A DNA stretch of 64,000 nt from Haloarcula rubra (GTDB lineage: Archaea; Halobacteriota; Halobacteria; Halobacteriales; Haloarculaceae), in NCBI RefSeq assembly GCF_019599465.1, contig NZ_RKLR01000014.1, positions 1-64,000 of the forward strand, in the 5' to 3' direction. Shown here piece by piece: positions 7,558 through 16,028 of the stretch. The position numbers and the translations under genes are program-made. Every line of letters starts with the position of its first letter. Within the stretch, counting starts at the first letter, position 1. The notes under the pieces were generated by a model that ran no database searches, was not told where the DNA came from, and was given only the letters and a program-made list of their open reading frames with translations.

Positions 7558-8880
7558 CTACGACATTTCGGCGAGTACGGATGCGGCGTAAGCTCCTCGC
7601 TCCGGAGTGTCGAACGTCGCGACGCCAAGCTCTTCCATCCGCTCTCGGTCTTCCGTGAGGGCCGCATCCGGTCCGGCGACGGTAAACACGACCGGCTTTT
7701 CGATATCGTTCGTGAGTTGTTCGAGTTCTTCGACAGGATACCCCAGCGAGTGCTCGAATATCTCGTAGACGAGGACGATGTCGACGTTGTCGTCTCGGCC
7801 GACCGCGTCGATGACCTCGCCGAACTCTGGCATCGGTCGACCCGTGTCGACGGGGTTCTGGTCGTACGTGAACCCGAGGAGGATGTCGTCGAGGCGCGCG
7901 CGAGTCTCCTCGGTCAAGGCCGGGAAGTTCACGTTTCGCTCCTGTAAGTAGTCCGCCATCATGATGCCCGGCCCGGCCTGTGCGGTGACGAGACCGACGT
8001 TCGGGCCCTCGGGTACCGGGCATTTGGCGAGAACACGACTCGCGTCGAGCAACTCCGTCATCGAGTCGGCCATGATGGCACCTGCGTCGGTAAACTCACG
8101 TTCGTAGCGTCCGTACTCCTGGATTGGTGCGGCAGTGTGTGCTTGGACGAACTCCTCCATCCGGTTCCCAGACTTGAGAGCGACGACGGGCGTACTCGCC
8201 TCGTGGATAGTCTCGATAGTGGCGTCGATCTCGCTCGTTCCCTCGATGTGTAGCGCTATCGCGTCCGTCTCTGGGTCGGCGTCGAGGACGGGAATGACGT
8301 CGTCGAAGTCCGTGTTCACTCGGTTGCCGAGACCGTACATCCCCGCCGTCCCGTAGCCCTCGCGGTCTAGCTGGAACGTAGCGGTCACGCCTACCCCACC
8401 GCTCTGGGCGACGATGGCGACGTTACCGGCCTCTATCTCGTCGAATCCCGGTACGAAGGAACTGAAGACGTTTCGGTGTGGCATGATGTGCCCGGCCGTG
8501 TTCGGGCCGAGCACAGAGATTCCATACTCCTCTGCTGTGTGATGGATTTGTTCTTGCAGTTGTTTGCCGTCCGAACCGGCTTCGGCGAACCCGCCTGCGA
8601 AGACGACTGCGGCGCCGACGCCAGCCTCGCCACACTCTTGCAGGACGTCGGGCGTAGCCGGTGCGGGGACACAGCAGAGTGCGAGGTCTGCGTCGGTCTC
8701 GGCCACGGATTCGACGAAGTCGTATCCGTAGACAGACCCCTCACCCGACGGGTTGACGGGATACACGGGGCCATCGAACTCCTTCGCGTTCGCCATCGCG
8801 TCGTTACCGAGTTTACCGGGTGTCTTCGACGCGCCGATGACTGCGATGCTGTCCGGGTCGAACAGGTCTGAGAGGCCCAT
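7558..8880 (-). CDS. ADP-forming acyl-CoA synthetase alpha subunit, orphan copy
   Basis: 440 residues with the CoA-binding Rossmann domain (SIAVIGASKTPGKLGNDAM at the N-terminus), a succinyl-CoA-ligase-like middle domain (IVAQSGGVGVTATF), and the CoA-ligase domain ending VLAEMS. The family makes or splits acyl-CoA with ADP plus phosphate through a phospho-His. Here the His lies in QAHTAAPIQEY rather than the canonical SHTGxLxG seen in the second copy at 19006. No beta subunit (ATP-grasp) is adjacent, so it would have to use the one at 20375 or work otherwise. Strong similarity throughout to the 19006 copy indicates paralogues. Confidence 0.85.
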   Translation of the reverse strand: MGLSDLFDPDSIAVIGASKTPGKLGNDAMANAKEFDGPVYPVNPSGEGSVYGYDFVESVAETDADLALCCVPAPATPDVLQECGEAGVGAAVVFAGGFAEAGSDGKQLQEQIHHTAEEYGISVLGPNTAGHIMPHRNVFSSFVPGFDEIEAGNVAIVAQSGGVGVTATFQLDREGYGTAGMYGLGNRVNTDFDDVIPVLDADPETDAIALHIEGTSEIDATIETIHEASTPVVALKSGNRMEEFVQAHTAAPIQEYGRYEREFTDAGAIMADSMTELLDASRVLAKCPVPEGPNVGLVTAQAGPGIMMADYLQERNVNFPALTEETRARLDDILLGFTYDQNPVDTGRPMPEFGEVIDAVGRDDNVDIVLVYEIFEHSLGYPVEELEQLTNDIEKPVVFTVAGPDAALTEDRERMEELGVATFDTPERGAYAASVLAEMS

Positions 8881-9004
8881 GGGGCCAGTTCTCCGGAGCC
8901 TCGAATATAATTTTCGACTGTGTAGTCTAGCGAATCATTCTGGCGAGGCGACGGTGTGGATACGGCACGTTGGATTTTTATTCACTTCCAACATTCACCA
9001 GTAT

Positions 9005-9448
9005 ATGCGTTTCTACGACGATATCGAGGTCGGCGACGTGCGCCGCTCCGACGAGTACCGAATCTCGAAGTCCGAAATCGTCGAGTTCGCCGAAAAGTAC
9101 GACCCCCAACCGTTCCACACGGACGAGGCGGCAGCCGAGAACTCCGTCTTCGGCGGCCTCGTCGCTTCGGGCTGGCAAACCGCAGCTATCTGTATGCGCC
9201 TCCACGTCGAGAGTAGCGAGGACACGGCGACGCAGGCCGGAGTCGGCGTCGACGACCTCCGGTGGCACCGCCCACTCCGACCGGGTGACTCGCTACGGTT
9301 GCGTAACGAGATCGGCGACAAGCGCCCCTCCGAAAGCGACCCGAGCAGAGGGTTCGTGACGACGTACCACGATGGGCTGAATCAGGACGACGAGTTGGTC
9401 ATCTCCTACGAGGCCACGGCTATGGTCCGGAGACCGAGCGAGGAGTAA
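9005..9448 (+). CDS. MaoC-family hot-dog dehydratase/hydratase
   Basis: 147 residues from ATG 9005. The MaoC/R-hydratase motif is visible: DPQPFHTDE (catalytic Asp-x-x-x-x-His) followed by FGGLVASGWQT. Members hydrate enoyl-CoA or dehydrate hydroxyacyl-CoA. It is divergent from the orphan acyl-CoA synthetase subunit, so it probably belongs to the same acyl-CoA chemistry. A TTTTTATTC box about 30 bases before the ATG fits a near-leaderless start; upstream in-frame codons do not look coding. Confidence 0.8.
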   Translation: MRFYDDIEVGDVRRSDEYRISKSEIVEFAEKYDPQPFHTDEAAAENSVFGGLVASGWQTAAICMRLHVESSEDTATQAGVGVDDLRWHRPLRPGDSLRLRNEIGDKRPSESDPSRGFVTTYHDGLNQDDELVISYEATAMVRRPSEE

Positions 9449-9529
9449 CCAAGTGATTGGGCGAGAGTCTGGCCGTTACCGGTATGAAATATCTTAACAC
9501 GGAGATGCTGACAAACTCCATTCATCACG

Positions 9530-10876
9530 ATGCCTGCTACCGATGAGGCGACACTAGGGCCCGAACTATCGGACGATATGGACGAGACTGAGCGCATCCG
9601 CGCCGAACGTGACCACTGGCGTCACCTCTTCGATCAACTCGCTGCATGGTTCCCCGAACCCGTTATCGTCGTTGACGACGACGGGAGACTGACACACTGG
9701 AACGACGAACAGGCGGAGTTCATCGGAACTCCGGCTGAAGAGGCGCTCGGTAGACCAGCACACGAGGTCGTCGGTACCGACGAAGTGACCGAGACGCTAG
9801 CAGAGGAAGTCGCTCGGACCGGCGAACCTGTTCGGGAAACAGATGTCAGGTCGGGCACTCACGACGACGGCAGCGACTGGCACGTCCGGGCGACCGGTGT
9901 TCCGTTAGTTTCGACAGAGGGAACTGTGGTAGGCTGCTTCGAATACGTCAGCCGAGTCACCGACCTCGTCGAACAGCGACAGTCGCTGCAACAGGTCCAA
10001 CGAAAGGTGCAAGAGGAACTGGAGACGTCAGTCACAGATCTCGAATCTGCGGCCGGCCAAGTGGCAGAGAACGCGGCAGAGATTGCCGACATAGCGGAGC
10101 AAGAGGCCGACAACGTGGACGACGTCGACGAGGAGATACAGACACTGAGTGCGACGACCGAGGAAGTCGCCTCGAGCGTCGAGACCATCAGTACGCAGAG
10201 CGACGAGACGGAGAAACTAGCCGAAGATTCCGAAATCGCCACGCAGGACTTACTGGAGACGGTCGAGGAAGTCTCAGACGCGAGCGAACAGATGGCGACC
10301 GACGCGACAGAACTGGCGGACCGGATAGCTGAGATAGACGAGGTAGTCGCTACTATCGACGACCTCGCCGAGCAAATAAACATGTTGGCGCTGAACGCCT
10401 CCATCGAGGCCGCCAGGGCGGGTGAGGCCGGTGACGGGTTCGCCGTCGTCGCTGATGAGGTCAAGAACCTCGCCACCGAGTCACAGGACGAGGCCGACCG
10501 AATCGAGCAATTGATAGACTCGGTCTCGGAGATAGCGACGGCGACGGTCGATAGCGTCGAGCAGACGACCGAGATGATCGCCGACATTGAGGCGAAGATC
10601 CGAGTAGTGAACGACAACCAACAGCAGATACAGGACTCGATTGCAGACATCGCCACGCAACTGAACCAGATAGCCGACGCGACCGACGACCAGGCGACTA
10701 GCGCGGAGGAAATCGCGGCACTCTTAGACAGAACTGTCGAGGGTGTCACGCAGGTGGCCGACGAGGTGGGAGAACTCGCGGCCGCGAATCAGCGCCAAAC
10801 GGCCCAAATCGCGCAGATACGCGCCAGCGTCGAGTCGCTCGAACGGAACCTCGACGAGGCAGTCGATGCGGGCTGA
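9530..10876 (+). CDS. Soluble PAS-domain methyl-accepting transducer
   Basis: 448 residues without a transmembrane helix. Residues about 35-150 form a PAS domain ([18 protein letters not shown]). A long coiled coil follows with the conserved signalling tip [18 protein letters not shown] and further heptads, the part that contacts CheA/CheW. It is a cytosolic chemotaxis/aerotaxis-type receptor of the haloarchaeal Htr group; the PAS domain may bind a cofactor or ligand. No che genes are in the window. It converges on uspA with a 3-base gap. Confidence 0.9.
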   Translation: MPATDEATLGPELSDDMDETERIRAERDHWRHLFDQLAAWFPEPVIVVDDDGRLTHWNDEQAEFIGTPAEEALGRPAHEVVGTDEVTETLAEEVARTGEPVRETDVRSGTHDDGSDWHVRATGVPLVSTEGTVVGCFEYVSRVTDLVEQRQSLQQVQRKVQEELETSVTDLESAAGQVAENAAEIADIAEQEADNVDDVDEEIQTLSATTEEVASSVETISTQSDETEKLAEDSEIATQDLLETVEEVSDASEQMATDATELADRIAEIDEVVATIDDLAEQINMLALNASIEAARAGEAGDGFAVVADEVKNLATESQDEADRIEQLIDSVSEIATATVDSVEQTTEMIADIEAKIRVVNDNQQQIQDSIADIATQLNQIADATDDQATSAEEIAALLDRTVEGVTQVADEVGELAAANQRQTAQIAQIRASVESLERNLDEAVDAG

Positions 10877-10879
10877 GCG

Positions 10880-11278
10880 TTACTCGTCCGCGCTCCCACA
10901 GACGAGAACCGGGAGGTGAGTCCCGAGAATCACGTCCTGCGTGACGCTCCCGAACAGTGCTTTGCCTGCGGGGGTTCGCTTGCGACCCCCGACACATATC
11001 TGGTCGACGTCGTACTCCTCGGCGTGTGCTAGTATCTCGCCAGCTGGGTCGCCACTCGATTCGAGTAGTTCGACAGTGACGCCCACCGCTTCGAGGCGGT
11101 CCATCGTCTCTCTCACTGCCTCCACCTGGTGGACGGAGGCTCCTTCTGGATTGTCGTCGAAGACGTGTAGGAGGAACGCTTCCGCGCCGTCCGCTGTCTC
11201 GACCATGTCCTCGATGGCGCGTATCTGTGCGTTAGCCTGCGAAAGGTCGTCGTCTAGCGCTACTAGCAGTCGTACCAT
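10880..11278 (-). CDS. Universal stress protein A family
   Basis: 132 residues from MVRLLVALDDDLSQ; an in-frame upstream Met adds a basic, non-conserved stretch. The C-terminal nucleotide-binding signature is visible (CVGGRKRTPAGKALFGSVT, G-x2-G-x9-G-S/T), followed by the usual final strand LPVLVCG, so it is of the ATP-binding UspA type. Cytosolic, often dimeric, tied to stress and energy status. Stands convergent to the transducer gene. Confidence 0.85.
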   Translation of the reverse strand: MVRLLVALDDDLSQANAQIRAIEDMVETADGAEAFLLHVFDDNPEGASVHQVEAVRETMDRLEAVGVTVELLESSGDPAGEILAHAEEYDVDQICVGGRKRTPAGKALFGSVTQDVILGTHLPVLVCGSADE

Positions 11279-11377
11279 ATCACCCCGTTCGGCACAGTGG
11301 CCCTTATATCCACTGCGTATTCTCACCCGTACGTGTTCCCACGACCTGTAAAATAGGTGGAGCAGTTAGTGTGTACC

Positions 11378-11971
11378 ATGGCTCGAGACGACAAGTGGGC
11401 ATGCGGTGGCTGGGACAACGGGGAGTGCGTGGGGACGCCGTACTGCCCGCCGCGCTGTCCTCGATTCAGCGACCGGGAATCCGTTCAGGGGCTCGTCCGT
11501 CCTCACGAGCCCACCGATACAGACGCGCTCGTCGAAATGTACCTCGGGCTCGCCCCTTCGGACAGGACGATGGGTTTGCCGCCGGCAACCGAGAGTAGAC
11601 TCCGGCGGTGGCTCGGCAGATTCATCGACGAGGGCTGGAGCCTCGTCGCCGAGATAGACTCTACGATCGTCGGGCACACGGGCGCGACGCCGGGTGACGC
11701 TGCAGCGCCGCACATGGTCGTCTTCGTCGCTGACGAGGCACAGGGTCGGGGTATCGGGTCGGAACTTGTGCGACATCTCGTTGCTCACGCGTCCGAGCGA
11801 AACCACGACGCGCTCACGCTGACCGTCGACGCCGACAACGACGCCGCGGTATCGGTGTACGACAACGTCGGGTTCGATGTCGTCGAACAGATGGACGGCG
11901 AGCTCGAAATGCAACTCTCACTCGACCGCCCGCTCGTAGAACGTCTACAGCGGCCGCCAGCGGAGCGGTAA
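11378..11971 (+). CDS. GNAT acetyltransferase with Cys-rich head
   Basis: 197 residues. The acetyl-CoA binding motif A is clear (VVFVADEAQGRGIGSELV) followed by ALTLTVDADNDAAVSVYDNVGF, the common GNAT C-terminal part. The first 28 residues, by contrast, contain four Cys (WACGGWDNGECVGTPYCPPRC), which could bind zinc and is not part of the GNAT fold. Acceptor substrate unknown. Start 11378 is chosen because the segment before it is not acidic and lacks homologous character. Confidence 0.8.
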   Translation: MARDDKWACGGWDNGECVGTPYCPPRCPRFSDRESVQGLVRPHEPTDTDALVEMYLGLAPSDRTMGLPPATESRLRRWLGRFIDEGWSLVAEIDSTIVGHTGATPGDAAAPHMVVFVADEAQGRGIGSELVRHLVAHASERNHDALTLTVDADNDAAVSVYDNVGFDVVEQMDGELEMQLSLDRPLVERLQRPPAER

Positions 11972-12086
11972 CCGCAAGGGAGTAGACGACACACTACCGC
12001 ACGAGCCGATTTTGTTCGACGACAGCGAACAGTATGTTTTCGGACAGACACCCACGTTTTAGTTACTGCACGGCGGTCGAATCTGT

Positions 12087-12602
12087 ATGCAACGACAATA
12101 CGAGGGTGCGACCCCACGAATCGCGGACGAAGCGTTCGTCTCGGAGATGGCCTACGCAATCGGCGACGTCGAAGTCGGTTCACGGTCGAGTATCTGGCCC
12201 TTCGTCTGTCTGCGCGGCGACGGTAGCCCCGTCACGGTCGGCGAAGAGACCAACGTGCAGGAGTTCACCATGCTTCACGGCGCGACGCTCGGAGACGAGG
12301 TGACGGTCGGCCACGGGGCAGTCGTGGACTACGCCGAGGTGCACGACCACTCGTTGGTCGGCATGGGGAGCGCGGTGATGGGTGGCGCGACCGTCGAATC
12401 GAACTGTATCGTCGCCGCGAACGCCGTCGTGCGGCAGGGCCAGCGAATACCGGAAGGTCACATGGCCTACGGCGTCCCCGCCGAGACGCGCCCGCTCGGC
12501 GACGAGCAGGTGGCCCAGATTGGTGTGACCCACGAGAACTACGTCGAGTTATCGGCCAAATACCGTGGGACGCCGGCGGAAGCGAACCGGAACGGAGACT
12601 GA
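12087..12602 (+). CDS. Gamma-class carbonic anhydrase-like hexapeptide protein
   Basis: 171 residues of left-handed beta-helix repeats (VGEETNVQEFTMLHG, then VTVGHGAVVDYAEVHDHSLVGMGS). The His residues in MLHG, VGHG and VHDH sit where the gamma-carbonic anhydrase family keeps its three metal ligands, and the ending MAYGVPAETRPLG is typical. Likely a trimeric zinc/iron enzyme interconverting CO2 and bicarbonate, although many homologues have no proven activity. It stands alone between the acetyltransferase and the IclR regulator. Confidence 0.85.
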   Translation: MQRQYEGATPRIADEAFVSEMAYAIGDVEVGSRSSIWPFVCLRGDGSPVTVGEETNVQEFTMLHGATLGDEVTVGHGAVVDYAEVHDHSLVGMGSAVMGGATVESNCIVAANAVVRQGQRIPEGHMAYGVPAETRPLGDEQVAQIGVTHENYVELSAKYRGTPAEANRNGD

Positions 12603-12732
12603 CAGATTGAATAACAGGTGTACAGTAGTTAGTTTAACTGCGGGGCCACACCAGAATCTTCATTCGACAACATCGAACGCACGAATTCCTGCATGCACTG
12701 ACTGGTCGGCCATTCAGCAATGCTTAATTGTG

Positions 12733-12742
12733 ACGTATACGT
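12733..12742. promoter_or_regulatory. GTATAC-centred palindrome before iclR1
   Basis: ACGTATACGT is a perfect palindrome ending 10 bases before the iclR1 start codon, a position that would block initiation. A related palindrome (ACGGTATACCGT) sits before the second iclR gene at 62205. Autoregulatory role is inferred. Confidence 0.35.
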
Positions 12743-12752
12743 TATCCACGGT

Positions 12753-13520
12753 ATGGAACGAATCTCGAAAACCGGAAAGGGCATCAAATCCGACGAGACG
12801 CTGTTCGCTCTCATCGAAACTCTTCGGGAACTCGACGGTGCAGGCGTGACCGAACTGGCAGATCGGCTCGACGTCGCGAAGAGTACGGTCCACGGCCACT
12901 TGACGAGTATGCGTGAACACGGCTTCGTGGTGAAACGTGGGCGGGAGTACCACCTCGGACTGGCGTTCTTCGACTACGGCCAGTACGTCAGGGGGCAGAT
13001 GGGTATCTTTCGGTCAGGGATGCAGGCCGTCGACGAACTTGAGAAAGCTACCGGTGAGATGGCGTGGCTCATCACCCACGAGAACGGGAAGGCGATGTAC
13101 ATCTACGGCCGCGGCGGACAGAACGACATCGACATCAACACGATTCTCGGGACGTGGGCGTACATGCACTGCAACTCCGGTGGGAAAGCTATCCTCGCGC
13201 ACCTTCCCGACGAGGAGATACACCAAATCGTCGACGAACACGGCCTGCCGGCTCGGACGGAGAACACTATCACCACGCGCGAGGCCTTGTTCGAGGAACT
13301 TGAACAGATTCGAGAGCAGGGGTACGCACTCAATCGCAGTGAAGACCTCAAGGGAGTCCACGCAATCGGTATCCCGTTGATGTTCGAGGGCGAGATACAG
13401 GGAGCGCTGAGCATCGCCGGCCCCGCACACCGACTCTCACAGGAACGGTGCGAAGGCGAAGTGCTCGACCAACTCCGAGCCGCTACCGACGAGATAGAGT
13501 TGAATCTGGCCTACCGCTGA
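12753..13520 (+). CDS. IclR-family transcriptional regulator 1
   Basis: 255 residues. The N-terminal winged helix (GVTELADRLDVAKSTVHGHL, near residues 30-50) is followed by the IclR effector domain with its marks MHCNSGGKAILAHLP and GIPLMFEGEIQGALSIAGPAHRL. IclR regulators in haloarchaea control catabolic genes for aromatics and sugars. It is placed in front of the acyl-CoA ligase/gentisate region, which it may control. A perfect 10-bp palindrome ACGTATACGT lies at 12733-12742, just before the start. Its 3' end overlaps the convergent UbiA-like gene by 84 bases. Confidence 0.9.
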   Translation: MERISKTGKGIKSDETLFALIETLRELDGAGVTELADRLDVAKSTVHGHLTSMREHGFVVKRGREYHLGLAFFDYGQYVRGQMGIFRSGMQAVDELEKATGEMAWLITHENGKAMYIYGRGGQNDIDINTILGTWAYMHCNSGGKAILAHLPDEEIHQIVDEHGLPARTENTITTREALFEELEQIREQGYALNRSEDLKGVHAIGIPLMFEGEIQGALSIAGPAHRLSQERCEGEVLDQLRAATDEIELNLAYR

Positions 13521-14372
13521 GGTGCGGACGAGTCTGTTCGCCCACGTCCACCCCGCACAGCGACCCCCACACAACGCGAGGAACAGGGATCCGACGAACA
13601 CGTAGCTCAGCGCCATCTGTGTCATGACCGCCCACCGGGGCCTTGCGACCAGTGTCGCCACGGCACACCCACCGGCAGCGACGGCCGCGACAGCGGCGAG
13701 ACGCGGGAAGACACCCACTCCGACGAAGCCGAGGAGAACGAGTGACGAAACGGTGAAACAGCCGACGGCAATTCTCTTGGCGCCGGTCTCCCCCGCGATG
13801 ACGGGGACGGTCCGTTTCTCGACGGTGCGGTCGAACGCCGCGTCGAGTCGGTCGATGCCCACCTTGATACCAGCCAACAGGATTGCTACGCTGAGGGCTG
13901 CCGCGATTACGTCACTCGGGATTCGCCCTGTCTGCGTGGCGAACCCACCAGCGAGCGTGAGAGCGATGCCGACCGGGTAATCGACGGTGACTGGCACCGG
14001 ATGCTTGTCGAGATACGGGGCGTGCAACAGCGCGAGAGTGAGTAGCGCGAGGACGGACCCGACTGCAAGGACGCCGGCCGTCACCGCCAGTGACGACGCG
14101 AGCCCGAGCGTGACGACGACGGCGACGGCCGTCGCCCAACGGTACGTCGACACCGAGAGTGACGGTCGTTCCTCACCGCGCAGGTGGCCGTCCACGAGGC
14201 CGTCCCGGAGGTGGGCGACGTACAGCGTCGTTCCGACGGCAGCCGCGTGTTGGGCCCCAAGCCAGATGCTCACGCTCGGGGCTAGTAGTGCCCCGCAGAG
14301 CGACGTCGCGACGACGGGCACCATGAACACCGGCCGGACGTGCGCAGCCAGCCCGACGAGCGGTCGTGCCAT
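13437..14372 (-). CDS. UbiA-like membrane prenyltransferase
   Basis: 311 residues from MARPLVGLAAHVRP with about eight hydrophobic helices. Asp-rich motifs in the places expected for the UbiA superfamily are seen: LRDGLVDGH in the first half and GIDRLDAAFDRTVEKRTVP in the second, the latter resembling the DxxxD diphosphate-binding motif. Substrate is unknown (lipid, quinone or heme-type prenylation are all possible). The last 40 residues run antisense to the end of iclR1 and do not look like a membrane-protein tail, which suggests an extended 3' end. Divergent from the acyl-CoA ligase gene. Confidence 0.65.
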   Translation of the reverse strand: MARPLVGLAAHVRPVFMVPVVATSLCGALLAPSVSIWLGAQHAAAVGTTLYVAHLRDGLVDGHLRGEERPSLSVSTYRWATAVAVVVTLGLASSLAVTAGVLAVGSVLALLTLALLHAPYLDKHPVPVTVDYPVGIALTLAGGFATQTGRIPSDVIAAALSVAILLAGIKVGIDRLDAAFDRTVEKRTVPVIAGETGAKRIAVGCFTVSSLVLLGFVGVGVFPRLAAVAAVAAGGCAVATLVARPRWAVMTQMALSYVFVGSLFLALCGGRCAGWTWANRLVRTSAVGQIQLYLVGSGSELVEHFAFAPFL

Positions 14373-14428
14373 GGGGTGATTACTCGACGGCCCCCTATAA
14401 GCCACACCGTCCCGGTCACGTCGGTGTA

Positions 14429-14460
14429 ACCAGAACTATTAATACTGCAGTTAGTCTGGT
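14429..14460. promoter_or_regulatory. Imperfect inverted repeat in a divergent promoter
   Basis: ACCAGAACTA (14429-14438) and TTAGTCTGGT (14451-14460) pair with one bulged base, around the TATTAATACTG core. It lies between the divergent UbiA-like and acyl-CoA ligase genes, about 20 bases before the ligase start. Possible IclR operator; not proven. Confidence 0.35.
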
Positions 14461-14479
14461 ACATCGTAACAGAACCACC

Positions 14480-16027
14480 ATGTTACTCAGAGAGGCATTC
14501 GCCCGGACAGTTCGGTGTCATCCGGACGTGACGGCCATCATCACGGAGGACGGGCAGTCGTTCACCTACGCGACGCTCGACCGACGGAGCACGCGACTGG
14601 CGAACGCACTCCAACAGCGTGTCGGTGACGGGCGGTGTGCCGTCCTCGCCCTCAACGGCCTCCCTGCCGTCGAGTCGATGCTCGCCAACAACAAGCGTGG
14701 GGTCGGCAGTGTGCAACTGTCGTACCGGGCGACTGCGGCGGAACTAGAGCGAATGTCGGAGACGGCGTCTGCTCGCGCTCTCGTTTTCGACGACGCCAAC
14801 GCGGACACGGCGCTGGAATTGCTCGACCGTGGTGGGTTCGAGACGGCGATACACGCCGGCGACAGTGACGTCGACCACGACCTCGTCGAGTCCTACGATG
14901 CGGTCATCGACGAGGCGACCCCCGACCTCGACCCCTCGCTCCCGGTGGGTGACGAGTGTGGCGTCCTCTACACCAGTGGGACGACTAGTACGCCGAAGGC
15001 AGTCCCCTTCGACCAAGAGCAACTGTGGTACGGGGCCATCCAGGTCGTGATGGAACACGGCATCGACGAGACTGACACGGCCCTGTGCACGACACCGTGG
15101 TACCACATGGTGACGACCGACGCGTGGCTGTATCCCCACTTCGTCGCGGGCGCGACGGTCGTCCTCCACACCTCGTTCGACCCCACGGAGGCACTGGAAC
15201 TCATCGAGGAACACGACGTGAGCGGCCTCCTCGCGGTGCCGACCCAACTCAAGGCGCTCAACGGCGTCCAGCGCGAGGCCGATTTCGACGTCGACGCGCT
15301 GGAGTACATCAGGACCGGGGGCTCGATAGTCACGGAAGACCTCGTCGAGGAGACGACGGCGCAACTGACCGACGGCGTCTACAACACCTACGGCATGACC
15401 GAGGCTGGACCGGACCTCACGTTCGCCCACCCGAGCGTACAGGACGACCATCCCGGCACCATCGGCAAAGCCTCGTTCTCGTGGGACCTGCGAGTCGTCG
15501 AGACGGCACCGCTCGACGAACACCCGGACCCAGAAGCCACCGTCGACGCCGGTGAGCGCGGGGAGATTATCGCGCGCGGTCCGGGGATGTCCGACGGCTA
15601 CATCGACAACGACGAGGCCGAGTCGAAGACCTACTTCGACGGCTGGCTCCGCACTCGCGACGTGGCGACCGTCGACGAAGACGGCTACCTCTACATCGTC
15701 GACCGCGTGGACAACATGATAGTCAGCGGCGGCGAGAACGTCTATCCCGCCGAAGTGGAGGCCACGTTAGAGAGCCACCCCGACATCGAAGAGGTCTGTG
15801 TCTTCGGCCTCGACGACGAACAGTGGGGGCAGGTAGTCACCGCAGTCGTCGTCACCGAAAGCGACCTCACGGCCACGGAACTGGACGAGTACTGTCTGGA
15901 GACGGAGTCGCTGGCGGACTTCAAGCGACCCCGAGAGTACGCCGTCACCAGCGACCCGCTCGCGCGGACGGACACTGGGACCGTCATCCGGAGCCGACTC
16001 GTCGAGGAGCACTTCCCCGACCGATAG
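14480..16027 (+). CDS. AMP-forming acyl-CoA synthetase/ligase
   Basis: 515 residues of the ANL superfamily. Visible: the P-loop-like A3 motif LYTSGTTSTPKAV, the A5 motif YGMTEAGPD, GWLRTRDVATVDEDGYLYI with the ribose-binding Asp, the hinge DRVDNMIVSGGENVYPAEVE, and near the C-terminus DFKRPREY, where the position of the catalytic lysine of the family seems held by this basic pair. It activates a carboxylic acid to its CoA thioester through an acyl-adenylate. Given the neighbours, benzoate-, hydroxybenzoate- or medium-chain-acid ligase activity is plausible. Start chosen at ATG 14480; the preceding open frame covers the promoter. Confidence 0.85.
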   Translation: MLLREAFARTVRCHPDVTAIITEDGQSFTYATLDRRSTRLANALQQRVGDGRCAVLALNGLPAVESMLANNKRGVGSVQLSYRATAAELERMSETASARALVFDDANADTALELLDRGGFETAIHAGDSDVDHDLVESYDAVIDEATPDLDPSLPVGDECGVLYTSGTTSTPKAVPFDQEQLWYGAIQVVMEHGIDETDTALCTTPWYHMVTTDAWLYPHFVAGATVVLHTSFDPTEALELIEEHDVSGLLAVPTQLKALNGVQREADFDVDALEYIRTGGSIVTEDLVEETTAQLTDGVYNTYGMTEAGPDLTFAHPSVQDDHPGTIGKASFSWDLRVVETAPLDEHPDPEATVDAGERGEIIARGPGMSDGYIDNDEAESKTYFDGWLRTRDVATVDEDGYLYIVDRVDNMIVSGGENVYPAEVEATLESHPDIEEVCVFGLDDEQWGQVVTAVVVTESDLTATELDEYCLETESLADFKRPREYAVTSDPLARTDTGTVIRSRLVEEHFPDR

Positions 16028-16028
16028 T

